The notes under the pieces: generated by a model
Told to the model about the DNA's origin: nothing
The model's input: the letters and a program-made list of their open reading frames with translations, nothing else
Databases searched by the model: none
NCBI GenBank assembly: GCA_900318935.1
Contig: ONMP01000015.1
Span: forward strand, 1 to 34,274
Length of the DNA: 34,274 bases
Direction of reading: 5' to 3'
From: an uncultured Actinomycetes bacterium
GTDB taxonomy: Bacteria > Actinomycetota > Coriobacteriia > Coriobacteriales > Atopobiaceae
Shown: piece after piece, positions 14,111 to 22,805 of the stretch
Layout of the letters: every line of letters starts with the position of its first letter
How positions within the stretch are numbered: the first letter of the stretch is position 1
Position numbers and translations under genes: made by a program

Positions 14111-15769
14111 TTAACTGGTAGCTTCAACGTTCGCGGCGCCACCGCCGCCGCCACGTCCCCTGCCACCACGACGCCGACGGCGACGCTTGGGAGCATCCGT
14201 TGTCTGTCCCTCACCCGTGGCTTGGCTCGCGGTCCGCTGCTGCTGGGCGCTTTGTCCACCCTTGTCGCCGGGACGACGACGGGGCTTCGGCTGCGTCGAT
14301 TGGCCCTGACTTTGCCCTTGGCCTTGACTCTGGTTCTGGCCTTGGCCCTGAGCCTGCGCGTTGGCAGAGCTCGAGCGATGACGACGCCTGCGACGACTCG
14401 TGCCACCGGATTCCTTTGGCTGTCCATCAGAGCCACTACCTTGCAAAGACCTGTCGCGTGAAGCATTTGCCTGGCCGCTACCAGATTGCGTCTCTACGCC
14501 TTGCATACCGGCGGCATCCTGGCCTTGGGTCGCGCCTGAACGACGACGGCGGCGACGCTTGCTTTGCCCTTCCTCCTGTGAGGCCACATCATCCCGCGCA
14601 GGCAACGCCTTCGGAGCAAGCCTCTCCGACGTCTCCGCCGACTGCGTACCGGAACGTCTGCGGCGACGGCGTCGAGCGCTGCCCGATGCTTCCGCCTGCT
14701 GCTTCTCTACTGCCGGCTCTTGTGCTTCTGATCTACCCGAGCCATTCGAGCCGCCCGAGCGACGGCGACGCTTGCGAGGCTTCGTCTCCGCAAACAAATC
14801 CTCCGTCTCGTACTCCTCATCCTTGACCACGCCCATCTTGCGGTCGAGCTCCGCCAAGGCCATCTGCACGTCGGGCGAGCTGAGCTTGTCGAGCGACGAG
14901 CGCAGCACCGTGTCGGGACGGCATGGACAGTGCAGCTCCTCGGACTTCTTGACTGCGGCATCCGAAGTCACCATCTCGCCAAGCGGGATGCGTACGGTCT
15001 TTCCGTTCTCGATGCGCAGGACCAGCTGCTCCTTGGGCGTGTCGTACTCGACGATCTTTGCCTTGCCGAGCGGGGTGTCGATGACAGCATTGCGCTTGGG
15101 GGCACGACTCTTGAAGTCGCGGTATGCCTCGAACTCGTAGCGCAGACAGCACATGAGTCGACCGCACGCACCGCTGATCTTGTTTGACGTGAGGGGCAGG
15201 TCCTGCTCCTTGGCCATACGTATGGACACCGGCTCGAACGAAAGGCCGATACGCGCGCAGCAAAGCTCCTGTCCGCAATGGCCGAAGCCGCCCACGACGG
15301 CCGCCTCTTCGCGCACGCCGATCTGCCGCATGTCGATGCGCTCGTGCAACTCATGGGAGAGACTGCGCACGAGCTGGCGGAAATCCACACGCTCGTCAGC
15401 CGCAAAATAGCAGACCACGCGTTCCCTGCCAAAGAGGTACTCCACACCGACGGGCTTCATGTCAAGCTCGGACTCCTTGACGAGCCGTCGGAAGGTCGGC
15501 ATTGCCTCCTCGCCCTTGCGCGCAAGGTCCTCGGCCCGGACGAAATCGCCCTCCGAAGCCACGCGAAGCACGGGCTTGAGCGCAGAGTTGGTCTTGCGTC
15601 CGAGGTCAGCACCACTCACCTCGAAAGGGTCTGCCGTAGCGAGACCTATCTCGGTCCCACGCTCGGTGGAGCAAATCACATGGTCGCCCTCCACCGCGCC
15701 GGTCTGACCTGGATCAAACCACAAATCGCGCGCGGCATAGGCAAACCTTACCGGTATGACGGTTGCCAT
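14111..15769 (-). CDS. ricT: PSP1-domain protein RicT (YaaT) with a long basic disordered tail
   Basis: 552 residues. The first 320 form the PSP1/RicT protein: VIPVRFAYAARDLWFDPG, VGVEYLFGRERVVCYFAADERVDFRQLVRSL, RIDMRQIGVREEAAVVGGFGHCG. Cysteines that could hold iron-sulfur clusters are C165, C170, C171, C202, C207, C208, C281 and C283. In Bacillus, RicT with RicA and RicF binds 4Fe-4S clusters and steers RNase Y processing; RicA and RicF are not seen here. From about residue 325 to the end the chain is disordered and strongly basic (RKRRRRS, SARRRRRRRS, KRRRRRRSG, SRRRRRHRSS), then a GQGQNQSQGQ run, and ends in an RGG-like RRRRRGGRGRGGGGG. Such a tail suggests RNA binding. It overlaps the end of holB by 22 bases and has its own site AAGGAGGC. 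Confidence 0.92.
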   Translation of the reverse strand: MATVIPVRFAYAARDLWFDPGQTGAVEGDHVICSTERGTEIGLATADPFEVSGADLGRKTNSALKPVLRVASEGDFVRAEDLARKGEEAMPTFRRLVKESELDMKPVGVEYLFGRERVVCYFAADERVDFRQLVRSLSHELHERIDMRQIGVREEAAVVGGFGHCGQELCCARIGLSFEPVSIRMAKEQDLPLTSNKISGACGRLMCCLRYEFEAYRDFKSRAPKRNAVIDTPLGKAKIVEYDTPKEQLVLRIENGKTVRIPLGEMVTSDAAVKKSEELHCPCRPDTVLRSSLDKLSSPDVQMALAELDRKMGVVKDEEYETEDLFAETKPRKRRRRSGGSNGSGRSEAQEPAVEKQQAEASGSARRRRRRRSGTQSAETSERLAPKALPARDDVASQEEGQSKRRRRRRSGATQGQDAAGMQGVETQSGSGQANASRDRSLQGSGSDGQPKESGGTSRRRRRHRSSSANAQAQGQGQNQSQGQGQSQGQSTQPKPRRRPGDKGGQSAQQQRTASQATGEGQTTDAPKRRRRRRGGRGRGGGGGAANVEATS

Positions 15770-16941
15770 TCGAGTGCCTCCTTGACACAGAGAAGCATGA
15801 CCTCGAGGGCCAGCTGAGGTGTTACGTTATGGGCAAGGTCGCTCGAGGCCGCGTGGCACGCCTCCAAGGCCCGCAGCACGCCTGCAGTCGTCGCGTCATG
15901 CGCAATGCGCTCCACCGAAGAGCGCACGTCCTCGTTGACGATGGGCTCCAATGCCCCCTCGCAGCAGAGGAGCACGTCACGCAGGAAGGACTCGGCCGCC
16001 GCAAGTGCCTCTATCATAGCCGAACGCTCGCGTGCAGACAGCTCTCTGCGCACGACATCCTCAAGTCTCTTGAGCATGGCGGGCGTGTAGTAATCCTCTT
16101 GACCTTGCGCGCGACGCTTCGTCTCCTCCGAGATGACCTTATCGCGCTTGAGTGCAGCCTTCCCGCGCTGGCGAAGACCCACCGATATCTGTACTTCTTC
16201 CACGAGACCTTGCGCCGCCTGCAGCACGTCCCACTGATCGTCACGTGCCAGCTCGCAAAGCGTGCGCACCATGGCAAGCCGGACGTTTCGACGGTCAGGC
16301 GAGCTCAGGAACTCCGCAGCCCGTTCTGGTGTCCCCGTCACCGCCAGAGCAATGCGGGCATCACGATCGTCGCCACCAACCCTTCGCGCAATCGTCGCCA
16401 CCGCGACCTCGGGCGGCACGACACGGAAAGGCACCTGCTGACAGCGCGAGACGATGGTGGGCAGCATTGCATCCACCGAGCGCGCGATGAGGATGAACAT
16501 CACGTCATCGGGCGGCTCCTCGAGAGTCTTGAGCAAGGCATTTGCTGAGGCTCCTCGAAGCTGGTCGGCACGATCGATCACATAGACCTTGCGCGTGGCA
16601 CGCACTGGCGCCATCGGCACATCCTCGGAGAGCTCGCGTACCTGGTCGATGAGGTAGCCCGAGACGCCCGCCGGAGCGATGAGCTTGACGTCAGGGTGCG
16701 TATGATGGGCTACGCGCATGCATTCCTCGCAGGTGCCGTCAGGCCCCTCGGGATTGGGGCACACGATGCACTGCGCAAGGGCGAGCGCAGCCTCCGTCAT
16801 ACCCGCCCCCGGCATTCCCGTAAAGAGGTACGCATGCGAGAGCTGCCCCGTCACAAACGCGGTAGAGAGGAAGTCGCGCACGCGCGGCTGGTTCTCGATG
16901 CGAGTGAGAGGCAGCGGTACAGGAGACGCGGCAGACAACAC
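15748..16941 (-). CDS. holB: DNA polymerase III subunit delta prime
   Basis: 397 residues. The clamp-loader subunit is recognised by HAYLFTGMPGAGMTEAALALA, a zinc module (CIVCPNPEGPDGTCEEC followed by HTHPD), VYVIDRADQLRGASANALLKTLEEPPDDVMFIL and the sensor SRCQQVPFR. The P-loop reads GMPGAGMT: the lysine of GxGKT is Met, so it should not bind ATP, as is known for E. coli delta prime. The start is taken as GTG at 16941, three bases from GGAGG; the TTG that follows immediately gives better spacing and is an alternative. It begins 8 bases after the tmk stop and its end overlaps ricT, in line with the conserved tmk-holB-ricT order. Confidence 0.94.
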   Translation of the reverse strand: MLSAASPVPLPLTRIENQPRVRDFLSTAFVTGQLSHAYLFTGMPGAGMTEAALALAQCIVCPNPEGPDGTCEECMRVAHHTHPDVKLIAPAGVSGYLIDQVRELSEDVPMAPVRATRKVYVIDRADQLRGASANALLKTLEEPPDDVMFILIARSVDAMLPTIVSRCQQVPFRVVPPEVAVATIARRVGGDDRDARIALAVTGTPERAAEFLSSPDRRNVRLAMVRTLCELARDDQWDVLQAAQGLVEEVQISVGLRQRGKAALKRDKVISEETKRRAQGQEDYYTPAMLKRLEDVVRRELSARERSAMIEALAAAESFLRDVLLCCEGALEPIVNEDVRSSVERIAHDATTAGVLRALEACHAASSDLAHNVTPQLALEVMLLCVKEALEWQPSYR

Positions 16942-16949
16942 AAACCTCC

Positions 16950-17576
16950 TCAGAGGGTGACCACGTCACGCAGGGCCTCGACCACGCGCGCATGCACGAC
17001 CTCGACCGTGCCCACGGCATCCACAACGCGCACACGCTCCGGCTCAGCCTTGGCCAGCTGCATGTAACCCTCACGCACACGACGTTGGAAACGCATGCCC
17101 TCGCCCTCTAGTCGGTCAGCTCCCTCACGCGTTGCGCGCGCAAGAGCCTCCTCAGCCGCAAGGTCAAACACCAGGGTCGCGTCAGGCACGACACCACAGC
17201 TGCCGAGCTTGTTTGCCACGTCAATCATATGAGCGTCGAGACCGCGACCTGCCGCCTGATAGGCATACGTAGAATCATAGAAACGGTCGCAGACCACGGT
17301 GACACCACGCGCAAGGGTGGGCTCGATGAGTTCGCGCACCATCTGTGCACGCGCTGCCTCGTAGAGCAGCAACTCACACTCGTAGCACATATCCTCGTTG
17401 GCAGGGTCTAGCAGGATGAGGCGGATCTTCTCCGAGAGGCGCGCACTTCCTGGGTCGCGCAGCCGCACCACCTCACGTCCGGTCGCCTCTAGGGCATTAG
17501 CCAAAAGCGAACCCTGGGTGGACTTGCCACAGCCATCAACGCCCTCCAAGGTGATAAACAAGCCCTTGTTGCTCAT
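16950..17576 (-). CDS. tmk: Thymidylate kinase
   Basis: 208 residues from the ATG at 17576, which has GAGAGGAGC upstream; an in-frame ATG 19 codons earlier lies upstream of the promoter box and is rejected. It has a P-loop FITLEGVDGCGKSTQ, the RDPGS segment (usually REPGGT in the family), VVCDRFYDSTYAYQAAGRGLD (the DR(Y/F) dTMP-binding motif), the LID region ATREGADRLEGEG and the helix FQRRVREGYMQLA. The enzyme phosphorylates dTMP to dTDP. It is the first gene of the leftward block with holB and ricT. Confidence 0.96.
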   Translation of the reverse strand: MSNKGLFITLEGVDGCGKSTQGSLLANALEATGREVVRLRDPGSARLSEKIRLILLDPANEDMCYECELLLYEAARAQMVRELIEPTLARGVTVVCDRFYDSTYAYQAAGRGLDAHMIDVANKLGSCGVVPDATLVFDLAAEEALARATREGADRLEGEGMRFQRRVREGYMQLAKAEPERVRVVDAVGTVEVVHARVVEALRDVVTL

Positions 17577-17602
17577 GTGCGCTCCTCTCGTTCGCTGCAT
17601 AG

Positions 17603-17611
17603 AGTATAGCA
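17603..17611 (-). promoter_or_regulatory. Extended -10 promoter of the tmk block
   Basis: The minus strand reads TGCTATACT about 30 bases before the tmk ATG, an extended -10 (TGnTATACT). No good -35 is seen. The preceding GCTTAAGC is a small palindrome. The promoter lies between the lipoprotein stop (17641) and tmk. Confidence 0.6.
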
Positions 17612-17640
17612 TGCTTAAGCAACTGATGGTCACAACGGAA

Positions 17641-18450
17641 CTACCTCAAGTAGCTCGCAATGTCCATGTATTCTCTGGAGATGACGCTGCAGCTACCTTT
17701 CGAATCACGAGACACCGTCACGAATGAAAGCGCCGGCCCACCACCATCAGAGGATGTCGTCTGAACTAGATACAAGTAGTTCACGCCATCTGCCACCTGC
17801 GAAGCTATATGCGCGAGCGGAACGGCGACGCCATTTGTGTCGCCAGCCTTCACCGCATTGGCATAGACCTTCTGCGCGTCAGCAGGCAGAGTAGGGGTTT
17901 GCGCCGCGTAGGATCCAGCCATACTCCAGCCGTCTTGGGTTGCCGGCCCCTCCCAAGATTCCACCACGGCGAGATTCACAGGGTCGATGTTCGCAAAGAC
18001 TTTCTTTGGAATGTCGGCACTTGTGTCCGTCATGTCGACGGTAAGCACGCACCAGACCGACTCGCCGCCCACACTCGCCTGGCACAGCACCCCGTATTTC
18101 TCAACAAATCCGTTGGTTCCCTTTTTGGTCGCCAGAAGTACCACTGGACGAATCCTCCAGCCCAAGTCGTCCTGCTCGCCGTTGTTCGTCACCTGAGCAA
18201 TCACCTCGGCGGCGTCACCAGTAATGTACGATTCCGGCAACTCGGTGTTATACGCCCAGCTACTTGCGATTCTTTCCCTTCTCTCGGCTTCCGTCTCGCC
18301 CACATACCCCGTTTCCGTCGCAACCGTCGGATGCTGGGATTCCTCGGGCGTGCTCGCCTGAGAACCACAACCCACAAGACCCACTGCCAGCGCACACGCC
18401 ATCACCATCGACAACGCCGCGCACCTCACATGAGATGCCCCGATCCTCAT
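17641..18450 (-). CDS. Secreted lipoprotein of unknown function
   Basis: 269 residues. The signal peptide (MRIGASHVRCAALSMVMACA) ends in a lipobox LVGC with Cys28 as the lipid-modified residue, followed by a short Ser/Glu-rich spacer. The mature domain is soluble. It has two parts: GWRIRPVVLLATKKGTNGF..YGVLCQASVG, then ADAQKVYANAVKAGDTNGVAVPLAHIASQVADGVNYLYLVQT and FVTVSRDSKGSCSVISREYMDI. The second has a helix-strand rhythm also seen in other Coriobacteriia lipoproteins and resembles small inhibitor-like folds, but I do not recognise a named family. A ribosome site GGAGGATGGGGC precedes ATG. It lies 30 bases before the tmk promoter in the same direction and is probably a separate unit. Confidence 0.8.
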   Translation of the reverse strand: MRIGASHVRCAALSMVMACALAVGLVGCGSQASTPEESQHPTVATETGYVGETEAERRERIASSWAYNTELPESYITGDAAEVIAQVTNNGEQDDLGWRIRPVVLLATKKGTNGFVEKYGVLCQASVGGESVWCVLTVDMTDTSADIPKKVFANIDPVNLAVVESWEGPATQDGWSMAGSYAAQTPTLPADAQKVYANAVKAGDTNGVAVPLAHIASQVADGVNYLYLVQTTSSDGGGPALSFVTVSRDSKGSCSVISREYMDIASYLR

Positions 18451-18631
18451 GCCCCATCCTCCATCTACACGTATCTATTGCTATTCGTATTCTATTCCAA
18501 CATCACGCCAAACCATATCGACGGCAGGTCAAACCACCTCAACACTTCTCTCCAAGGATAGCCGCCGACCCGCATCTACTATACTAGACGGTCCACAATA
18601 GACTCCACCCCCGCAGCGAAGAGGTTCGACC

Positions 18632-19171
18632 ATGCAGATTCGGATGGCAACACAGGCAGATGTGTCGCAGATACTGGACATCTATGACGCAGCACACGAC
18701 TTCATGCGCCGCACGGGCAATCCCACGCAGTGGCCAGAGGGCTATCCCAGCAGAGAGGACGTAGAGGGCGACCTGGCGCGCGACGTGCTATATGTCTGCG
18801 TCGCCGAGTCTGTAGTGCTCGCTGCGTTCTTGTTTGCCCCAGGGCCTGATCCAACCTATGCCGAGATTGACGGCGCTTGGCTCAATGACGAGCCGTACCA
18901 CGTGGTTCATCGCATCGCCGCACGCGAAGGCTCACACGCTGGCCGCACCTGCCTGGCGTGGGCATGCGAGCAGGTGCGAAACCTGCGCATCGACACGCAT
19001 GAGGACAATGCGCCCATGCGCCGCACCCTTTCGCGCCTTGGTTTCGTCGAGTGCGGCATCATCATCTGCGACAACGGAACCCCACGCGTTGCGTATCAGC
19101 ACGTGCGCCCTGAGGATGACGTGACAAGTTATACGTCCACCTGTCGCCCCGGCATGGTATGGTTGAGGTAA
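18632..19171 (+). CDS. GNAT-family N-acetyltransferase
   Basis: 179 residues. MQIRMATQADVSQILDIYDAAHDFM is the usual GNAT opening strand and helix. It is followed by YVCVAESVVLAAFLFAPG and the C-terminal half LRIDTHEDNAPMRRTLSRLGFVECGIIICDNGTPRVAYQ, where the DTHEDNxPM..xLxxxGF motif is typical. The acetyl-CoA-binding turn, normally R/Q-x-x-G-x-G/A, reads AREGSHAGRTCLAWA and is weak but present in position. The substrate cannot be told. GAAGAGG precedes ATG. It is 24 bases before a HAD phosphatase gene on the same strand and probably cotranscribed. Confidence 0.9.
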   Translation: MQIRMATQADVSQILDIYDAAHDFMRRTGNPTQWPEGYPSREDVEGDLARDVLYVCVAESVVLAAFLFAPGPDPTYAEIDGAWLNDEPYHVVHRIAAREGSHAGRTCLAWACEQVRNLRIDTHEDNAPMRRTLSRLGFVECGIIICDNGTPRVAYQHVRPEDDVTSYTSTCRPGMVWLR

Positions 19172-19195
19172 CCGCCACCAGCAGAAGGAGTCGCC

Positions 19196-20050
19196 ATGAT
19201 AAAGCTCGTACTCTCGGACATGGACAACACGCTCATTCCCTTCGGACAGGAACGCGTCTCCCCGCGAACCATCGACGCAATCCACGCGTGCCAAGAGCAG
19301 GGGGTGGACTTCGGGCCGACCACCGGACGCGACCGCTCCGAGCTCGCGAGCTTCTTTGGCGGAGACCGCAGCTGCTACAACACGGCGGTGGCGGTAAACG
19401 GCCAGAAGGTGTACTACCTGCGTTCGCTCGTCTTTGAGAGAAACCTCGATGATGCGCCTCTGCGCCAGGCAGCCGAGATGGTGGCAAGAAGGCCCGGTTG
19501 TGCCTTCGTCACCTATCGCTCGGACGGCCTCGGCGACTGGATCGGGATATCCCGCGAGGAGATGGGCTCCATGTACGACCGCGCGTTCTTGGCGGGAGGC
19601 ATGTGGCACGAAACGCTACCCGTCTATCCCGTGGCCAAAGCGGGCGTTATCTGCCTCGCAGGTGACGAGGCGCTCGCCGGACTGCAGGCCGAGCTACGGG
19701 AAGCCTTTCCGATGTTTGATTTCTTGAACACGGTCATCAACTGGATGGACGTCTCCATCCGCGGATGGAGCAAGGTCGAGGGAGTCAGGCAGCTCATTAA
19801 GACGCTCAAGCTGTCGCTCGATGAGGTCTGCGTGTTTGGCGACGCGGACAACGACCTCTCGATGCTGGAGTACATCCCCAACTCCTGTGCCGTAGCCAAC
19901 GCCAATGAAAACGCCGCGCGTGCCGCTCGCTGGCACGTAGGTGCCTCGGCGGAGGACGGCGTCGCCATCGCCCTCGAGCAAATCGCCGAAGCTGCCCGCC
20001 TGTGCAACGAGCGCGACACCGAGGACATACTGCCGGCCTTCATGCGCTAG
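19196..20050 (+). CDS. Cof-type HAD-superfamily phosphatase
   Basis: 284 residues with all four HAD motifs: DMDNTL (motif I, nucleophile Asp8), TTGRD (motif II), a lysine in GWSKVEGVRQL (motif III) and FGDADNDLSML (motif IV, metal). The large cap between motifs II and III puts it in the Cof/sugar-phosphate phosphatase group; the physiological substrate is unknown. Ribosome site AAGGAG. It resembles the gene at 27523-28284, which starts with nearly the same sequence (MIKLVLSDxDxTLIPxG) and ends with the same RWHxG...VAxALEQIA, but that copy lacks motif IV. Confidence 0.93.
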   Translation: MIKLVLSDMDNTLIPFGQERVSPRTIDAIHACQEQGVDFGPTTGRDRSELASFFGGDRSCYNTAVAVNGQKVYYLRSLVFERNLDDAPLRQAAEMVARRPGCAFVTYRSDGLGDWIGISREEMGSMYDRAFLAGGMWHETLPVYPVAKAGVICLAGDEALAGLQAELREAFPMFDFLNTVINWMDVSIRGWSKVEGVRQLIKTLKLSLDEVCVFGDADNDLSMLEYIPNSCAVANANENAARAARWHVGASAEDGVAIALEQIAEAARLCNERDTEDILPAFMR

Positions 20051-20072
20051 AGCCAAAGATCGCCGTTCAGAG

Positions 20073-20078
20073 TATACT
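20073..20078 (+). promoter_or_regulatory. Probable -10 box of the small acidic protein gene
   Basis: TATACT followed by TGTTTCAT lies 42 bases before the ATG at 20121. The -35 region is weak. It suggests the small gene, and perhaps the channel gene after it, has its own promoter. Confidence 0.4.
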
Positions 20079-20120
20079 TGTTTCATACGGGAAGCTGCTT
20101 TCGCATGCTGGGAGGTCACT

Positions 20121-20282
20121 ATGATTCTTGCAGAGAACCCATCGATAGAGAACGTCAAGCCTCAGCGCGAGCTCATCGCGCACATTGAGCCAGCGGATGA
20201 CGAGATCATCGCCGAAGAAAACCTCGTACAGATCATCTCCGACGACGAAGAGGAGGCCGAGGACGAGGAAGACGAGTCGTAA
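20121..20282 (+). CDS. Small acidic protein of unknown function
   Basis: 53 residues from an ATG with GGGAGGTCACT upstream. The first 30 residues are mixed (MILAENPSIENVKPQRELIA), then IIAEENLVQIIS, and the last 17 are almost only Asp and Glu. There is no membrane segment or signal. The clear ribosome site, the upstream -10 and the normal stop make it a credible gene despite its size. The acidic tail resembles those that bind basic proteins or metal ions; no function can be assigned. It lies 63 bases before the TRIC channel gene. Confidence 0.7.
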   Translation: MILAENPSIENVKPQRELIAHIEPADDEIIAEENLVQIISDDEEEAEDEEDES

Positions 20283-20345
20283 CGTCACGCTCGCCCCTCT
20301 GTACATACCCTTAGGCGAGGCTACCCCGAAACCCATGGAGGCACC

Positions 20346-21023
20346 GTGATACCAAACTGGCTTGACCTATCCGCCGTGGTCGTCGGTGCGTTCGCCGGCG
20401 TACTCGTCGGCCAGAAGTACGGCCTTGACCTCGTGGGCTTCATTGCGATGTGCATCATCTGCGCACTCGGCGGCGGTCTGCTCCGCGACGCCATCATGCA
20501 GACGGGAACCGTCTACGCCCTCGATTCTGAGCTGGCGATTCCCCTGTGCGTCGCAACGGCGCTCGTGGGCTTCTGCTTCCCCACCACCATGCAGCGATTC
20601 CCCAACCTCTACGAGTGGGTAGACATGACCTCTGTCGCGCTCTACGTGATTGCCGGAACTGACAAGGCGCTCGCAAACGGCCTCCACCTCCCAGCCGTCG
20701 TACTCATGGGAACGATTACCGGTGTCGGCGGCGGCATATTGCGCGACGTGTTCCTCGGGGAGGTGCCGCATGTCTTTAGGCAGTCCAACTTCTACGCACT
20801 CTGCGCCGTGATGGGCTCGGTCACCTATTGCGCCATCATGCGCACAACAGACGCGAACCAAACGATCTCGTCCGCCCTGACGGTTGCGGTTGTCCTTGTG
20901 CTTAGGCAAATCTCGCTGCGCCTCGACCTCGTGTCACCCGCCAACGTAAACCTAGAACCCAAGGTCGTAGACACCGGCAAGAAGGCGGTTCGCAAGATAC
21001 GCAGAGGTGCACGAAAGGGATAG
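20346..21023 (+). CDS. TRIC-type cation channel (UPF0126 family)
   Basis: 225 residues from a GTG with GGAGG six bases upstream. About seven hydrophobic helices are arranged as two homologous halves. Each half carries the family signature: GGGLLRD (about residue 43) and GGGILRD (about residue 128), the glycine-kinked pore helices of prokaryotic trimeric intracellular cation channels. The product is an inner-membrane protein expected to conduct potassium or other monovalent cations. The C-terminus after the last helix is a basic tail (KKAVRKIRRGARKG). It is convergent with the HAD gene on its right with only 23 bases between stops. Confidence 0.92.
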   Translation: MIPNWLDLSAVVVGAFAGVLVGQKYGLDLVGFIAMCIICALGGGLLRDAIMQTGTVYALDSELAIPLCVATALVGFCFPTTMQRFPNLYEWVDMTSVALYVIAGTDKALANGLHLPAVVLMGTITGVGGGILRDVFLGEVPHVFRQSNFYALCAVMGSVTYCAIMRTTDANQTISSALTVAVVLVLRQISLRLDLVSPANVNLEPKVVDTGKKAVRKIRRGARKG

Positions 21024-21046
21024 CCCTCGCACACCAAACCACGAGG

Positions 21047-21859
21047 TCAAGGCAGTAATTCGTCAAGTGCGCGCGACACGCCGCACTTTTCATTGGTCCA
21101 CGGCAGCACATGGGTGGCCGCCAGCTTCACCACGTCCTCAGCGTTCGCCATGGCGTAGGACGTCGCAACGGTCTCGAGCATATCCAAGTCATTGGGGCCA
21201 TCACCAAATGCCACGGCATTCGCGAGGTCGATGCCGTAATGACTACAGATCACGCGAACGGCACGACTCTTGCTCGCAGCCTTCGACATTATCTCGCAAA
21301 GCGTGGCGCTCGAACGCACGACATTGAGCTCGGGATAACGCGCACTGTATTGGCTCTGAATCTCTTTGATCTGGTCGGGCTCACCCATAACGAGCAACTT
21401 ATGCAGTCCGCTTGAGCCAAATGCCACCAGCAAATCGCCACATGCACGCGACTGAGCCTGCACCAAGAACTCCTCGTGTTGGATCCGCGGGTCGTTGCGG
21501 TCATCCACAATCCAGTCGTGGAATCCATACGCGCCGATGGTCACTGCGGGAAACACCTCTTTGATCGACCGCTTCACGTCGGCCGCCACCACGGCATCGA
21601 ACGTTTCACTCAAAAGCTCGGTGCCGTCTTCATCAAGCACGTATGCTCCCGAATAGCAGGCGAGCGGACCGCCGAAGCCGAGCTGCTGCTGGATGGGATA
21701 GAGCCCCTCAGGTGAACGCGCCGAAACCAGGCAAACGGGTATGCGACGAGCAACGCGCTGGAGGGTAGGCGCACTTGCAGGCAGAGGGTGGTGGTCGGCT
21801 CCCACGAGCGTCCCATCGACGTCGGTGAACACGATGCTTGTCTGCGGTTTCATTGCCAT
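21047..21859 (-). CDS. Cof-type HAD-superfamily phosphatase
   Basis: 270 residues from the ATG at 21859, which has GAAAGG upstream; an in-frame ATG 11 codons earlier lacks such a site. HAD motifs are complete: FTDVDGTL (I), LVSARS (II), lysines in KAASKSRAV (III) and FGDGPNDLDML (IV). The cap region includes GFGGPLACYSGAYVLDEDG, typical of the Cof group. The substrate is unknown. It is leftward, 118 bases after the end of the AraC-type regulator gene in the same direction, and could be read through from it. Confidence 0.92.
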   Translation of the reverse strand: MAMKPQTSIVFTDVDGTLVGADHHPLPASAPTLQRVARRIPVCLVSARSPEGLYPIQQQLGFGGPLACYSGAYVLDEDGTELLSETFDAVVAADVKRSIKEVFPAVTIGAYGFHDWIVDDRNDPRIQHEEFLVQAQSRACGDLLVAFGSSGLHKLLVMGEPDQIKEIQSQYSARYPELNVVRSSATLCEIMSKAASKSRAVRVICSHYGIDLANAVAFGDGPNDLDMLETVATSYAMANAEDVVKLAATHVLPWTNEKCGVSRALDELLP

Positions 21860-21977
21860 GTCGAACCTTTCGAGCGGTGGGTTTGCCGTCATGGTATCAG
21901 CAGATTCGACTGGTGTATGCCACCTGTGTTACTCACGCGCCACGATTATCGTTACAGCGGTCCGTTGATGCCCCGCG

Positions 21978-22805
21978 TCAGATCTCGTTTATCTCGCGCA
22001 TGCGCCACTCGCGCGGCGTGTATCCCGCTATCTGCTTGAACACGTTCTGGAAGTGACTCTGCGAAGAAAAGCCCGTCTGGTAGGCAATCTGCGATATGTC
22101 GTAGTCAGTCGTGTCAAGAAGCCTTCGGGCGCGCTCGACACGCAGCCTGCGAACATAGGAGGCAAATGTCTCCCCCGTCTCCTGTTTGAATCGCGTACAC
22201 AGCGTCTTGCGACTCACGCCACACGCCTCGGCAACCGAATCGCCATCGAGCTGCTCACTGAGGTGACTGCGCACGTAGGTCATGGCGTGGTGTGATAGCG
22301 GATGGGTATATGCGAGCGCCTCTGTCCCTACTGCCTTGGTAAGCTCGAGCATCATGGGCAGCATGAGATAGTGTACGAGCTCCTCGTTCACGGACTCGTT
22401 GGCGAGCTTGATGTAATCCTGAGTGATGGCATAGCAGCGAGCCACGGGAAGACCACCATTGCGAGCCGCCTGTGCGCACGTACTTGCCAAGAACGCGATG
22501 GCAGTGCGCCCTTGCAGGAGCGGATCGTCGGAGGTCCTCAACTCCATAAGGGGCATGTTGGTACGAATGAAGCGGAGGAGACCCTCCAAATCGCCCATCG
22601 AGATGAACGAGGCAAAGCCCTCATACTGCTCGGAAATCTCGCGCGACGTTATGTGCGTATTCACCGCAATGAAGTACATGCGCTTGGAATACGTCACGAT
22701 GCGCGCAAGGTCGTCCTCCTCTCCCCCCTCGTTGACATACGAAATAGCGTCCATTATCTCCTGGGTCGTCAGGAGGGTCGTTGAGTCATTCTCTTCTTCA
22801 GTCAT
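21978..22805 (-). CDS. AraC-family transcriptional regulator
   Basis: 275 residues. The last 100 residues are a double helix-turn-helix of AraC type: YVRSHLSEQLDGDSVAEACGVSRKTLCTRFKQETGETFASYVRRLRVERARRLL, then YDISQIAYQTGFSSQSHFQNVFKQIAGYTPREWR, with the conserved second-helix GFSSQSHF. The N-terminal 175 residues are an all-helical sensing region with no metal or cupin motif, resembling the uncharacterised sensor of other coriobacterial AraC proteins. A GAAGGAAAA site precedes ATG. It is divergent from the mannose-type PTS operon, 198 bases away, and is the best candidate for its regulator. Confidence 0.9.
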   Translation of the reverse strand: MTEEENDSTTLLTTQEIMDAISYVNEGGEEDDLARIVTYSKRMYFIAVNTHITSREISEQYEGFASFISMGDLEGLLRFIRTNMPLMELRTSDDPLLQGRTAIAFLASTCAQAARNGGLPVARCYAITQDYIKLANESVNEELVHYLMLPMMLELTKAVGTEALAYTHPLSHHAMTYVRSHLSEQLDGDSVAEACGVSRKTLCTRFKQETGETFASYVRRLRVERARRLLDTTDYDISQIAYQTGFSSQSHFQNVFKQIAGYTPREWRMREINEI

